This document shows positions 7,804-16,772 of a stretch of DNA of 64,000 nt, one piece after another. Each line of letters begins with the position of its first letter. Position 1 is the stretch's first letter. Position numbers and translations under genes: made by a program. The notes below the pieces were generated by a model. The model was given only the letters and a program-made list of their open reading frames with translations, ran no database searches and was not told the origin of the DNA. Source of the DNA: Pedobacter frigiditerrae (GTDB taxonomy: Bacteria > Bacteroidota > Bacteroidia > Sphingobacteriales > Sphingobacteriaceae); NCBI RefSeq assembly GCF_004331645.1, contig NZ_SJSK01000008.1, forward strand, positions 124,001 through 188,000. The letters are read 5' to 3'.

Positions 7804-9726
7804 CTATTTACTTGCAGTTTTCGTTGCTGCCTTCGCCATTTCAATCATCATATCTAGCTCTTTAACTGTTCCTTCTGCGCTTCCTGAGAAACCAACTTTT
7901 GTAAACCTAATGTTTCCGTTTCCGTCTACAATAAATTTATTCGGAATACCATCTACCTTGTATTTTTCAATTACATCAAACTTGCTTTGATCGTCCTTAT
8001 TTTTTGTATCTAACAAGATGTTAAAGGTATAGGTTGTTGTTGCCAACCAATCTTTAACCACTTTTTCTCTGGCCTCTTCTGTTTGCAAAGTATTAATAAA
8101 CAAGAAGGCTACATTTGGATCATTTTTGTATTTATCAACTGCCTTTTGCATTCCAGGAAAAGAAGCAATGCATGGACCACACCAAGTAGCCCAATAATCA
8201 ACTATTACAACCTTACCTTTTAGTGCAGCCAGATCAACCTTTTCTCCTTTTAGATTCATTAATGCAAATATCGGCGCAGGCATATTAATCATTTCCTTTG
8301 CCCATTTTGCCTTTTCCTTTTCAATGGCTACTTTTTCTAGAGCAGCATAATAAACATCAAATGAAGTTGTCCCTCTATAGACAGATTTCAAATCCAATTT
8401 CATTTGGTCAGTTCCTTGTCCGTCTTTTATAAATCTTTCTGCATAAGTTACAACCTTATCATTTTTTCCTGCTTTTGCTAAAAAAGTAACGTATCTACTA
8501 TTCATCTCTGCGCTGCTGAAGTTGTTCTTTGTAACAGCCTCTTCTTGCAATTTTAATGCTTCTTCATATTTACCCAATTGATCTAGCAAAACGGCATAAG
8601 TATCTGCGTAAGATGCATAGCTTCCATCAAGACCTTTTAAATATTCATCCTTCGAAGAATAATAATCTGGCATTGGATCATTTTTAGCAGCTTCAATTAA
8701 TTCTAAAGATTTTTTTGAAATTTTTGATGCATATTCTAGATTCTCTTTCTTTTCTGCACTAGCCCAAGCATAACTGTTATATAGACTTGCCAGTGTTGTT
8801 TTGCTTGTAACCTTATTGGAGTAAAATTCAAATTTTTCGTTGTTTTTTGCTAAACCATAGGCACTTGCTAACTGAGCATAAAATCCTGTAATTTTATCTG
8901 CGTCAGCCTTTTTACTTAAGTCTAAGTTATAATCCTTAATTAATGAATTTACCATTTCTTCCATTTTGGCTGCATCTTTTTCTCTATATATGGCATTAGC
9001 GTTTTGTGAATAAACATAAGTTCCCTTTGGATATTTAGTCTTAACAATAGCATAAACAGAATCAGCTGCAGGTTTTTTCTTTAGTAGTGTATAAAGACTT
9101 GCAATTTTTGTCAAATCATCTTCCTTTTGGTTTTTAGAGGCATTCAATGCAGTAATTTGATCATTTGTCATATTTGCACCCGCAACTTTATCCACAGCTA
9201 ATTGAAGAGATAAATAATTTACCAAAAACTTCGATTTCAAAGCTAGATCGACAGTAAATGCTTTATCAAATGCTATTAAAGCTTTATTTTTATCTGCTTT
9301 TGCCCCTGCATAAGCGGCCCCATATCCATTATAAAACTGTGCTTCCCAATAGTAGGCCATTGCAGTTGGTTTTCCACCTTTATACATCAAAGTGTAGTAA
9401 CCGTTTGGATTATCATCTTTTTCTTTGCCAACAGAAAATGCCAACAATACAAATGCAGTACTATCTACGGTAGGTACATCACCTTTAAAAACTTGCCCAT
9501 CTTTAGTTAGTGTAACTTGTACAGGTTTAATTTTTGTATTGATCGTTGTATACGCCGTACATTTCAAATCAGCTAACTTATCAAGTTTCCCACCTGACGG
9601 ATCATACACAAAAGATAATAGCTGACCAGCTTCTGGTGCAGCTGAAGAAAATTTAACTGACTGAGCATTTGATCTCGAAATAACCAATGCCATTAATAAG
9701 AAGATTAACAATGATATTTTTTTCAT
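7804..9726 (-). CDS. TlpA-like secreted protein with C-terminal thioredoxin domain
   Basis: The protein is 640 residues from MKKISLLIFLLMALV, which gives a clean signal peptide ending SNAQ. An ATG at 9804 would add 26 residues without sense. A large N-terminal region of about 480 residues is rich in Lys, Ala and Tyr and partly resembles tetratricopeptide-like helices (for example LLDQLGKYEEALKLQEEAV). The C-terminal redoxin domain carries W515-C-G-P-C519 in DYWATWCGPC and a cis-Pro loop VDGIPNKF. In Bacteroidota such proteins are periplasmic thiol-disulphide reductases. The partner is not visible, and no ccd or dsb genes are next to it. Confidence 0.85.
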   Translation of the reverse strand: MKKISLLIFLLMALVISRSNAQSVKFSSAAPEAGQLLSFVYDPSGGKLDKLADLKCTAYTTINTKIKPVQVTLTKDGQVFKGDVPTVDSTAFVLLAFSVGKEKDDNPNGYYTLMYKGGKPTAMAYYWEAQFYNGYGAAYAGAKADKNKALIAFDKAFTVDLALKSKFLVNYLSLQLAVDKVAGANMTNDQITALNASKNQKEDDLTKIASLYTLLKKKPAADSVYAIVKTKYPKGTYVYSQNANAIYREKDAAKMEEMVNSLIKDYNLDLSKKADADKITGFYAQLASAYGLAKNNEKFEFYSNKVTSKTTLASLYNSYAWASAEKKENLEYASKISKKSLELIEAAKNDPMPDYYSSKDEYLKGLDGSYASYADTYAVLLDQLGKYEEALKLQEEAVTKNNFSSAEMNSRYVTFLAKAGKNDKVVTYAERFIKDGQGTDQMKLDLKSVYRGTTSFDVYYAALEKVAIEKEKAKWAKEMINMPAPIFALMNLKGEKVDLAALKGKVVIVDYWATWCGPCIASFPGMQKAVDKYKNDPNVAFLFINTLQTEEAREKVVKDWLATTTYTFNILLDTKNKDDQSKFDVIEKYKVDGIPNKFIVDGNGNIRFTKVGFSGSAEGTVKELDMMIEMAKAATKTASK

Positions 9727-9852
9727 AAAACAAGAATTAGGTGAAACAACAACTAAATATATAGTTTGTTTTTGAGATTTGCAAAATTTTGTAATAAACA
9801 TCAAATAATTAGTCTAACTAATTGACGGAATGATTTTTGACTAATATTAAAC

Positions 9853-10575
9853 ATGGATAACTACGAAGCTCAAATAAAGTTAGAATTACAATTTTGGGAA
9901 TTGGAATTGATGAAAAAACCATCTCTTCTTGGCAATTTAGCAACCAAGGTGCAGACCAAAATAAACAGTTACATTCCAGCAAAAGTTCATAAAGCAATTA
10001 CTGCAGCAATTAAACAAATGGTTAAAGCTGTTTTGTTTGGCTCTACTTATACAACTTCGGCTATGCCAGATGAAGAAATGAGCTTATTGCACAGGGAAGC
10101 TTTAGTAAAATCGAAAGTTGACAGCTTTAGTAAAACTGGTGCAGCCGAAGGTGGAATAACCGGAGCAGGTGGTTTTTTAATGAGCATGGCTGATTTTCCA
10201 ATACTAATTGGCATTAAAATAAAAATGCTTTTTGAAATCGCAGCTCTTTATGGTTTTGATGTTAAAGACTATCGTGAAAGGCTATACATTCTTCATATTT
10301 TCCAACTGGCTTTTTCTAGCAAAGTAGGAACTCAAAATGTATACAAACAGATGCAAAACTGGGATCAAAAATTAATTGTATTGCCCGAGAGCGCAGATCA
10401 ATTCGATTGGCAAACTTTTCAGCAAGAATATAGAGATTATATAGATTTGGCTAAAATGGCACAACTACTTCCCGTTGTGGGTGCAGCTGTAGGCGCAGTC
10501 GCTAATTACCAATTGATACAAAAGCTTGGTAAAACTGCAATGATGGCTTATAGGGTTAGAGTAGTGAGTCGTTAG
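9853..10575 (+). CDS. EcsC-family protein
   Basis: The 240-residue protein matches EcsC: a helical N-terminus (YEAQIKLELQFWELELMKKPS), the glycine-rich AAEGGITGAGGFLMSMADFP and GIKIKMLFEIAALYGFD. The family is named after a gene in the Bacillus ecs operon, and no biochemical function is established for it. The glycine-rich part (about 98-130) and the segment near 205-220 (LLPVVGAAVGAVANY) are hydrophobic enough for membrane association. It is divergent from the TlpA-like gene and convergent with the S4-domain gene. Confidence 0.8.
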   Translation: MDNYEAQIKLELQFWELELMKKPSLLGNLATKVQTKINSYIPAKVHKAITAAIKQMVKAVLFGSTYTTSAMPDEEMSLLHREALVKSKVDSFSKTGAAEGGITGAGGFLMSMADFPILIGIKIKMLFEIAALYGFDVKDYRERLYILHIFQLAFSSKVGTQNVYKQMQNWDQKLIVLPESADQFDWQTFQQEYRDYIDLAKMAQLLPVVGAAVGAVANYQLIQKLGKTAMMAYRVRVVSR

Positions 10576-10624
10576 TCTTAAATCTAGTGTCAAAACGTAC
10601 TAACGAACCAACGACACCGATAAA

Positions 10625-11020
10625 CTATTCCTCGTAAAGTCCACCAATTAAATCATCAGTTTCTCTTCTGTCTTTTTTAGTCGGCCTGCCTGTTCCCCTG
10701 TCTCGTTTTAAACTTGGTGCATGAAACATCGATTTGTAAGCGTGGGTTTCTTCCACAGGTGTGATATCTCTATACTTTGTTATTGCAATTTTTGCATCAA
10801 CCCTATTATATAAAAGCTCGATAACTTCTATTACCTTTTTCTCTATTCCTTTAGAAACTTGATACACTTCCCCTACCTTAACAATAGCTGAAGGCTTTAA
10901 ATTTTGACCGTTAAATTTCACCCGACCAGCTTTGCAGGCATCGGTCGCCAAACTTCTGGTTTTAAACAATCTTATTGCCCAGAGATATTTATCTATCCTT
11001 AATTTCTCTTTTTCAGTCAT
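10625..11020 (-). CDS. S4-domain RNA-binding protein (Hsp15-like)
   Basis: The protein is 131 residues from MTEKEKLRIDKYLWAIRLFK. An earlier ATG would add 48 unrelated hydrophobic residues, upstream of a perfect -7 box. The S4 domain occupies about residues 7-65 (RIDKYLWAIRLFKTRSLATD, then RVKFNGQNLKPS and VGEVYQV). A basic C-terminal tail follows (SLKRDRGTGRPTKKDRRETD). E. coli Hsp15 (HslR) rescues stalled 50S subunits carrying nascent chain-tRNA. The domain and tail fit that family, but the activity is inferred. Confidence 0.85.
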   Translation of the reverse strand: MTEKEKLRIDKYLWAIRLFKTRSLATDACKAGRVKFNGQNLKPSAIVKVGEVYQVSKGIEKKVIEVIELLYNRVDAKIAITKYRDITPVEETHAYKSMFHAPSLKRDRGTGRPTKKDRRETDDLIGGLYEE

Positions 11021-11026
11021 AAAAAT

Positions 11027-11034
11027 CAAAAATA
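11027..11034 (-). promoter_or_regulatory. Promoter -7 box for the S4-domain gene
   Basis: The minus strand reads TATTTTTG, an exact TAnnTTTG match, ending 6 bases before the ATG at 11020. At the usual spacing the transcript would begin at or next to the start codon, so the mRNA would be nearly leaderless. Confidence 0.5.
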
Positions 11035-11082
11035 CAACGCTCAATAGATAAAATTGATTTATTTTGTAAAAAATTAAAAAAA

Positions 11083-11901
11083 ATGATTGGAGAATTAAAA
11101 AAATTAGTAGAAGCTGCTTGGGAAGATAGATCTTTATTAACCTACAACAACTATTGCGAGGCAATTGAAGAAGTAATTTTGAGATTAGATAAAGGCGAGT
11201 TGCGTGTTGCAGAACCTATTTTAAATTCTTGGGGAATAAACGAATGGATTAAAAAAGCCGTGATTTTATATTTCCCAATCAAAGAAATGAAAGAAATTAA
11301 AGTTGGACCATTTGTTTACCATGATAAAATGGAATTAAAAACCAACTATAAAGAACAAGGTGTGCGTGTTGTACCTATGGCTAGTGCCCGTTATGGTGCT
11401 TTTTTAGCTAAAGGTGTAATCATGATGCCTTCTTATGTAAACATTGGTGCTTATGTTGACGAAGGTACAATGGTTGATACTTGGGCAACAGTTGGTTCAT
11501 GCGCTCAAATCGGAAAACGTGTTCACTTAAGTGGTGGTGTTGGAATTGGAGGTGTTTTAGAACCTGTTCAAGCAGCTCCTGTAATTATTGAAGACGATTG
11601 TTTCTTAGGTTCTAGAGCAATTGTTGTTGAAGGCGTAAAATTGGAGAAAGAGGTTGTTTTAGGTGCAAATGTTGTATTAACAGCATCTACAAAAATTATT
11701 GATGTAACTGGTCCTACTCCAGTAGAATATAAAGGATATGTGCCTTCTCGTTCGGTTGTTATTCCAGGCTCATACACCAAAAAATTCCCTGCCGGAGATT
11801 TCCAGGTTCCATGCGCTTTAATTATTGGAAAACGTAAAGAATCTACAGATAAAAAAACTTCTCTAAATGATGCATTAAGAGAAAATAATGTAGCTGTTTA
11901 A
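11083..11901 (+). CDS. dapD: 2,3,4,5-tetrahydropyridine-2,6-dicarboxylate N-succinyltransferase
   Basis: DapD catalyses the succinyl-CoA-dependent step of the succinylase branch of lysine and meso-diaminopimelate synthesis, which feeds peptidoglycan. The 272-residue length is standard. An N-terminal helical domain (ELKKLVEAAWEDRS) leads to a left-handed beta-helix of hexapeptide repeats, with the conserved YVNIGAYVDEGTMVDTWATV, GSCAQIGKRVHLSGGVGIGG and IEDDCFLGSRAIVVEGV. A C-terminal PCALIIGKRKESTD segment follows. No other dap genes are nearby. A terminator-like hairpin at 11940-11990 follows the stop codon. Confidence 0.96.
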   Translation: MIGELKKLVEAAWEDRSLLTYNNYCEAIEEVILRLDKGELRVAEPILNSWGINEWIKKAVILYFPIKEMKEIKVGPFVYHDKMELKTNYKEQGVRVVPMASARYGAFLAKGVIMMPSYVNIGAYVDEGTMVDTWATVGSCAQIGKRVHLSGGVGIGGVLEPVQAAPVIIEDDCFLGSRAIVVEGVKLEKEVVLGANVVLTASTKIIDVTGPTPVEYKGYVPSRSVVIPGSYTKKFPAGDFQVPCALIIGKRKESTDKKTSLNDALRENNVAV

Positions 11902-11909
11902 GCAAAAAG

Positions 11910-13124
11910 GTGAAAGAAAAAAGCGAAAAGCTAACTCACAAAGCCGAAAGTCCTGAACTTGAGCAATCAAGCTTTGGTCTTTCGGCTTTTGGATTTAAGC
12001 TCAAAATAGGTTACGACGGTAAACGTGCGGCAAATAATTTAACCGGCCTAGGCAATTACAGCCGATCGTTGATTGAACATTTAGCCGTACAATTTCCAGA
12101 AAATCAATATTTCATTTACACACCTAAAAAAAAGGAAGCAATTGTAAACTTACCCTTGTTTACAAAGCTAAATGTTTACCTAGAACTACCTCAAGAAGGA
12201 AAATCCAAATTGTTCTGGAGAAGTATAAGCATCAAAAAACAGCTTTTAGCAGACAAAATCGAACTATTTCACGGTTTAAGTCATGAAATTCCTTTCGGCA
12301 TACAGCACACCGGAATTAAGAGTATTGTAACGATGCATGACTTGATCTTTCTTCGAAAACCACACTATTATAATCTTATAGATAGGCTTATTTATAAGTT
12401 TAAAAGTAAATATGCTTGTGATAATGCTGATAGGATTATCGCCATCAGCGAAAAAACAAAAGAGGACATTGTAGAACTTTATAATATCAATCCTTCAAAA
12501 ATTGATGTAATTTATCAAAGCTGCGATGATAGTTTTAAAACTTTATCGGGCATTGCTGAAAAAGAAAAAATACAGGAAAAATACAAGCTTTCAGATAAAT
12601 TCATATTGAATGTTGGCACCATTGAGGCGAGAAAAAATCTTTTACTCATTATCAAAGCGTTACCGAAAATAGATGTTGACTTTAAACTCGTTGTTGTTGG
12701 CAAAGAAACCGCATATACAGCTTTGGTAAAAAAGGAAATAGAAAATTTGGGTTTACTACACAGGGTAATTTTCCTTAAAAAAGTTCCTTTTAGTGATTTA
12801 CCTTTAATTTATCAACTGGCTAGTCTTTTTGTTCTTCCATCATACTATGAAGGCTTTGGAATTCCAGTAATTGAGGCATTATACAGCAATGTTCCAGTAA
12901 TTGCAGCAATTGGCTCTTGTTTGGAAGAAGCGGGCGGACCAAATAGTATTTATGTTTCTCCAGATAACGAAGTTGATTTAGCAAATGCAATAAACAAAGT
13001 TTTAACTGACAAAGGGTTGCAGGAAACAATGAAACAAAAAGGGCTTGAATACGTTCAAAAATTCAATAATGAAATAGTTAATAAACAGCTGATGGATTGC
13101 TATTTAAAAACAATCAAACAATGA
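11910..13124 (+). CDS. GT4-family glycosyltransferase (start uncertain)
   Basis: The GT-B glycosyltransferase has a C-terminal glycosyl-transfer domain with LNVGTIEARKNLLLIIKALP, VVVGKE and the donor-site E-x7-E in PSYYEGFGIPVIEALYSNVP. It should transfer a nucleotide-activated sugar in surface-glycan assembly. The 5' end is odd. The only in-frame start before the conserved KIGYDGKRAANNLTGLGNYS is a GTG at 11910. The 33 residues it adds run straight through a hairpin that looks like the dapD terminator. Relatives usually start at or near MKIGYDGKR, and here the codon before KIGYDGKR is CTC. The DUF5672 gene follows with an ATGA overlap, so the two act together. Confidence 0.85.
   Translation: MKEKSEKLTHKAESPELEQSSFGLSAFGFKLKIGYDGKRAANNLTGLGNYSRSLIEHLAVQFPENQYFIYTPKKKEAIVNLPLFTKLNVYLELPQEGKSKLFWRSISIKKQLLADKIELFHGLSHEIPFGIQHTGIKSIVTMHDLIFLRKPHYYNLIDRLIYKFKSKYACDNADRIIAISEKTKEDIVELYNINPSKIDVIYQSCDDSFKTLSGIAEKEKIQEKYKLSDKFILNVGTIEARKNLLLIIKALPKIDVDFKLVVVGKETAYTALVKKEIENLGLLHRVIFLKKVPFSDLPLIYQLASLFVLPSYYEGFGIPVIEALYSNVPVIAAIGSCLEEAGGPNSIYVSPDNEVDLANAINKVLTDKGLQETMKQKGLEYVQKFNNEIVNKQLMDCYLKTIKQ
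11940..11990 (+). terminator. Extended hairpin after dapD, inside the 5' end of the GT4 frame
   Basis: AAAGCCGAAAG (11940-11950) pairs perfectly with CTTTCGGCTTT, and an inner CTTGA-GCAA-TCAAG hairpin (11958-11971) stacks within it. The position 38 bases after the dapD stop suggests a terminator or attenuator, although the T run is short (TTTT). Confidence 0.5.
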
Positions 13125-13891
13125 AACGTTGTGTAGTCATTTTTCCACTTTACCAAAAACCAACAGCAATTGAACTGGCTTTTTTAGAAAATGGTTTACA
13201 GTTAACTAAAGGATTTAAACAAGTTATTGTTGCACCAGAGGGATTAATGGTTGATAAATCATTTGGTCAATTGGAGCAGTTAGAAGTAAAAAGATTTGCC
13301 AAGCATTATTTTGAAGGCATTAGTGGTTACAATCATCTTTTATTATCAAAAGGTTTTTATACGGCATTCGGTTTATATGATTTCATGTTAATTCACCAGG
13401 CAGATGTTTATCTTTTTAAAGATGAGTTACAAGCTTGGTGCGAAAAAGATTATGATTATATTGGTTCTCCTTGGTTTAGACCAGACAAGTTGAATAGAAA
13501 TGCCGTTTACAATTTAGGGCAGAAAATAAAGCTCTCCTTTAAAAAAAATAAAATCTATGGAGATAGATACAACAAAGTTGGTAATGGCGGTTTGTCGCTT
13601 CGCAAAATAAGCTCAGCTTTAAAAGTTTTAGCGGTAGTAGAACAATCATTACTAAATAAGTATATAAAAGCTGAAGGTGATAATTTTAATGAGGATATTT
13701 TTTGGTCATTAGAAGCTCCACTGTTTGCAGAATTTAAAATCCCCCAATGGGAAGAAGGAATGAAGTTTGCAGTTGAATTTCATCCGGCAGTTGCCTATAA
13801 TTATTTAGGAGAAACGCTACCTTTCGGTTGTCATGCTCCATTAAAACATAATCCAGAATTCTGGAAAAAGTTTATTCCAATTATTAAGTAA
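13121..13891 (+). CDS. DUF5672 family protein (glycosyltransferase-like)
   Basis: The protein is 256 residues from MKRCVVIFPLYQKPTA; the ATG overlaps the stop of the upstream GT4 gene as ATGA. Conserved features of DUF5672 are visible: YNHLLLSKGFY, YDFMLIHQADVYLF (a D-x-D-like metal site would fall here), DYDYIGSPWF, VGNGGLSLRK and the acidic NEDIFWS. These are the usual order of elements in GT-A-like sugar transferases. The coupling to the GT4 gene suggests both build the same surface glycan. Donor and acceptor are unknown. Confidence 0.8.
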   Translation: MKRCVVIFPLYQKPTAIELAFLENGLQLTKGFKQVIVAPEGLMVDKSFGQLEQLEVKRFAKHYFEGISGYNHLLLSKGFYTAFGLYDFMLIHQADVYLFKDELQAWCEKDYDYIGSPWFRPDKLNRNAVYNLGQKIKLSFKKNKIYGDRYNKVGNGGLSLRKISSALKVLAVVEQSLLNKYIKAEGDNFNEDIFWSLEAPLFAEFKIPQWEEGMKFAVEFHPAVAYNYLGETLPFGCHAPLKHNPEFWKKFIPIIK

Positions 13892-13892
13892 G

Positions 13893-14456
13893 ATGAGACA
13901 GGAAATTAATAATGTACTTGAAGTTTTAAAAAATGGTGGCGTAATTCTTTATCCTACAGATACCGTTTGGGGTTTAGGTTGCGATGCTACTAATGAAGAA
14001 GCAGTTGCGAAGGTAAATGCTATCAAAGGGCGTAGCACTGATAAAAGTTTGATTATCCTTTTAGATAATGAAAACAAGTTACAAAGTTATGTTACGGAAA
14101 TCCCCGAAGTAGCTTATGAGTTAATTGAATATGCAGAGAACCCTATGACGATTGTTTTTTCTGGCGCAAAAAACTTAGCCAAAAATGTAATTAACGTGGA
14201 TGGAACTATAGGCATCCGCATTGTTAAACATAATTTCTGTGAGCAATTACTGCAGCGTTTTCGTAAACCAATAGTTTCAACTTCTGCCAATATAAGTGGC
14301 GAGCCAACACCTAAATTTTTCGATGAAATTAGCGATGAAGTAAAAAGCGCTGTTGATTACATTGTTGATTTTGACCAGGAAAATCACACTGTAAAAAAAC
14401 CTTCTACCATTATTAAATTAGGTCCATCTGGGCAATTTGAGTTTATACGTAAGTAA
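13893..14456 (+). CDS. tsaC: YrdC/Sua5-type L-threonylcarbamoyladenylate synthase
   Basis: This enzyme makes threonylcarbamoyl-AMP from Thr, bicarbonate and ATP for the t6A37 modification of ANN-decoding tRNAs. The 187-residue single YrdC domain shows GGVILYPTDTVWGLGCDA, KGRSTDKSLIILL, and PIVSTSANISGEPT, the standard signature. There is no C-terminal Sua5 domain, so it is the short TsaC type. The gene starts one base after the upstream stop codon. A paralogue of the YciO type cannot be fully excluded. The promoter of the next gene overlaps its 3' end. Confidence 0.9.
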   Translation: MRQEINNVLEVLKNGGVILYPTDTVWGLGCDATNEEAVAKVNAIKGRSTDKSLIILLDNENKLQSYVTEIPEVAYELIEYAENPMTIVFSGAKNLAKNVINVDGTIGIRIVKHNFCEQLLQRFRKPIVSTSANISGEPTPKFFDEISDEVKSAVDYIVDFDQENHTVKKPSTIIKLGPSGQFEFIRK

Positions 14457-14462
14457 TTTTAC

Positions 14463-14470
14463 TATTTTTG
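14463..14470 (+). promoter_or_regulatory. Promoter -7 box for the CCA-adding enzyme gene
   Basis: TATTTTTG is an exact TAnnTTTG match, and a TTTG at 14436-14439 lies 23 bases upstream as a possible -33 element. The predicted leader of about 90 bases contains the inverted repeat at 14492-14552. Confidence 0.55.
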
Positions 14471-14491
14471 CATAAATTATAGCCCTGCTAG

Positions 14492-14552
14492 TCATCCTGA
14501 ATTTACTTCAGGGTCTTTATGCTAAAAAGATGTTGAAATAAATTCAGCATGA
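14492..14552. repeat. Degenerate 27-bp inverted repeat (GTCATCCTGAA family)
   Basis: The left arm (14492-14518, starting TCATCCTGAATTTACTTCA) and right arm (14526-14552, ending AATTCAGCATGA) are complementary at about 22 of 27 positions around a short spacer. The ends (GTCAT...ATGAC) match short interspersed repeats common in Bacteroidota spacers. Related pieces occur at 16689-16721, 52488-52513 and 52650-52677. Confidence 0.65.
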
Positions 14553-14565
14553 CCATGACAAAATT

Positions 14566-15972
14566 ATGCAACAACACCTATCAAATCCAATATTTAAAGT
14601 ATTAGCAAACATTGCTGAACAAACCAAAACAGAAGCTTATGTTATTGGTGGTTTTGTAAGGGATTTATTTTTAAATCGCCCTTCTAAAGATATTGACATA
14701 GTAATACTTGGTAATGGGATTGATTTTGCAGAAAAGGTTGGTCAACAATTAAAAACAAAAGTTGCCGTATTTAAGAATTTCGGCACAGCGATGCTGAAGT
14801 ACAACGATTTAGAAATAGAGTTTGTTGGTGCCAGAAAAGAATCTTATCGCTCTGATTCTCGAAAACCCATTGTAGAAAATGGAACTTTAGAAGACGATCA
14901 ATTACGCAGGGACTTCACAATCAATGCATTAGCCATATCTCTTAATGCTTCAAATTATGGTAGCTTGGTTGATCCATTTAATGGACTGGCAGATTTAGAG
15001 AACAAATTTATTCGTACGCCATTAGATCCCAAAATTACTTTTTCTGATGATCCATTAAGGATGATGCGTGCCATCCGCTTTGCTACACAATTAAATTTTC
15101 AAATTGATGATAATGCCATACAAGCTATCAAAACGCAGAATGAACGAATTAGCATTGTTTCAAAAGAACGAATAACGGATGAGCTAAATAAAATCATCTT
15201 GGCAAAAACACCTTCAATTGGTTTTAAGCACCTGTTTGATACTGGATTATTACACCTAATTTTCCCTCAAATGGCAAATCTTTATGGTGTTGATATCATT
15301 AAAGGGAAAGGACATAAAGATAATTTCTATCATACTTTACAGGTTTTAGATAACATTTGCGAAACAACTGATGACCTATGGTTACGCTGGGCAGCAATTT
15401 TACATGATATTGCTAAACCTGCTACCAAAAGATTTGAAGAAGGACACGGTTGGACCTTCCACGGTCATGAAGATAAAGGAGCCAGAATGGTTCCTCAAAT
15501 TTTCGCTCAATTGAAATTACCATTGAATGAAAAAATGAAATACGTTCAAAAATTGGTTCAATTACATTTACGACCAATTGTTTTAGCACAAGAAAAAGTA
15601 ACAGATTCAGCAGTAAGAAGATTATTATTTGAAGCTGGAGAGGAGATTGAAAGTTTAATGGCGTTATGCAATGCTGATGTAACTACAAAAAACGAATACA
15701 AAATTAAGAAATATCGCAACAACTTTGAGTTAGTTAAACAAAAACTTAAAGATGTTGAAGAACGTGACCAATTACGGAACTGGCAACCGCCAATTTCCGG
15801 AAATGATATCATGCAAACCTTTGGTTTAGATGCTGGTAGAGAGGTAGGACTACTTAAAAATGCAATAAGAGAAGCGATATTAGAAGGCGAAATAACAAAC
15901 AGTTATGAAGAAGCGTTTAACTTTATGCTAGAAAAAGCTAAACAATTAGGCTTAAACCAAGTTACAAAGTGA
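14566..15972 (+). CDS. CCA tRNA nucleotidyltransferase with HD domain
   Basis: The 468-residue class II nucleotidyltransferase maturates tRNA 3' ends by adding CCA, which fits the tRNA genes in this window, none of which encodes CCA. The head domain shows VIGGFVRDLFLNRPSKDIDI with the catalytic DID, then RRDFTINALAIS and DPLRMMRAIRFA. The C-terminal half has an HD phosphohydrolase domain (AAILHDIAKPATK, with H and D present), as in CCA enzymes that also trim 2',3'-cyclic phosphates. A poly(A) polymerase function is less likely given the HD domain. Confidence 0.93.
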   Translation: MQQHLSNPIFKVLANIAEQTKTEAYVIGGFVRDLFLNRPSKDIDIVILGNGIDFAEKVGQQLKTKVAVFKNFGTAMLKYNDLEIEFVGARKESYRSDSRKPIVENGTLEDDQLRRDFTINALAISLNASNYGSLVDPFNGLADLENKFIRTPLDPKITFSDDPLRMMRAIRFATQLNFQIDDNAIQAIKTQNERISIVSKERITDELNKIILAKTPSIGFKHLFDTGLLHLIFPQMANLYGVDIIKGKGHKDNFYHTLQVLDNICETTDDLWLRWAAILHDIAKPATKRFEEGHGWTFHGHEDKGARMVPQIFAQLKLPLNEKMKYVQKLVQLHLRPIVLAQEKVTDSAVRRLLFEAGEEIESLMALCNADVTTKNEYKIKKYRNNFELVKQKLKDVEERDQLRNWQPPISGNDIMQTFGLDAGREVGLLKNAIREAILEGEITNSYEEAFNFMLEKAKQLGLNQVTK

Positions 15973-16033
15973 GCTTAAGGCTACGAAATAATTTTTTATT
16001 TCTTAATTTTACAGAAAGATACAGAACACCACA

Positions 16034-16681
16034 ATGGCAATTTATAGATTTAAAATTTCTTTTGAAGATTTTGACGACGTAGTAAGAGAAATCGATATTA
16101 AAACTACTCAAACTTTTGAAGATTTACATAGGGCAATCCATCGTTCTACTGGCTACAATGCTGATAAATCATCATCATTTTATGTAAGTACAGATAACTG
16201 GATTAAGGGTGATGAAATTGCATTGTTACCAAATGAGCGCAAAGTGAATAATGGAGTAGCTTTAATGGAGAAATCTAAATTGAGTAACTTTATTGAAGAC
16301 CCACATCAAAAATTTTATTACATCTACAACTTTGAACGTCCGTTTGATTTTCACGTAGAATTGATTAAAATCATTCTAGAAAACGATCCAAATATCGAGT
16401 ATCCTTTCTTAGTAAAAAGTACTGGAGAAGCTCCAAAAATCATCGAAAAAAATGCTGGGGGTTTTGCAGTAAGCACTGCAGCAGCATCTACAGATTTCGA
16501 CTTTTTAAATGAAATGGATTTTGTGCCAGAAGACACCGAAGAATTAGAAGCAATGGGAGGAAGAGGTATCATGGCGGAAGAAGTAGATGATACTGAAGAA
16601 GAGGAAGAAAAAGATGAATTTGCCGACGGCGATGATTATGCCGATGAAGAATTCGGAAGCGGTAAAGAAGAAGACTATTAA
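16034..16681 (+). CDS. pRiA4b ORF-3-like (PRiA4_ORF3) family protein
   Basis: The 215-residue protein begins MAIYRFKISFEDFDDVVREI, and continues TFEDLHRAIHRSTGY and FYYIYNFERPFDFHVELI. This is the conserved core of the PRiA4_ORF3-like family (about 1-135). The C-terminal 70 residues are an acidic low-complexity tail (TEEEEEKDEFADGDDYADEE). The family takes its name from a plasmid gene and is widespread on chromosomes, so it is not evidence of mobility. Function is unknown. It sits between the CCA enzyme and miaA without clear operon signals. Confidence 0.82.
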   Translation: MAIYRFKISFEDFDDVVREIDIKTTQTFEDLHRAIHRSTGYNADKSSSFYVSTDNWIKGDEIALLPNERKVNNGVALMEKSKLSNFIEDPHQKFYYIYNFERPFDFHVELIKIILENDPNIEYPFLVKSTGEAPKIIEKNAGGFAVSTAAASTDFDFLNEMDFVPEDTEELEAMGGRGIMAEEVDDTEEEEEKDEFADGDDYADEEFGSGKEEDY

Positions 16682-16688
16682 TTTTACT

Positions 16689-16721
16689 GTCGTTTCGAAC
16701 GAGAAACGAGGAGAAATCTCT
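16689..16721. repeat. Short palindromic spacer repeat (GTCGTTTCGAACGAG type)
   Basis: The sequence contains TCGTTTC and GAAACGA as a 7-bp inverted repeat around GAACGA, then GGAGAAATCTC. It resembles the interspersed GTCATTTCGA...GAGAAATCT-type repeat of Bacteroidota spacers and is related in plan to the other GTCAT elements in this window. Confidence 0.45.
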
Positions 16722-16772
16722 GCTTATTTTTCACTGAACAATAGTTTAGTTACTGCAATTAAGTTAATATAA

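Noticed and set aside
16034..16681. pRiA4b ORF-3-like gene as evidence of a mobile element
   Set aside because: The family is widespread on chromosomes, and no transposase, inverted ends or integrase is near it.
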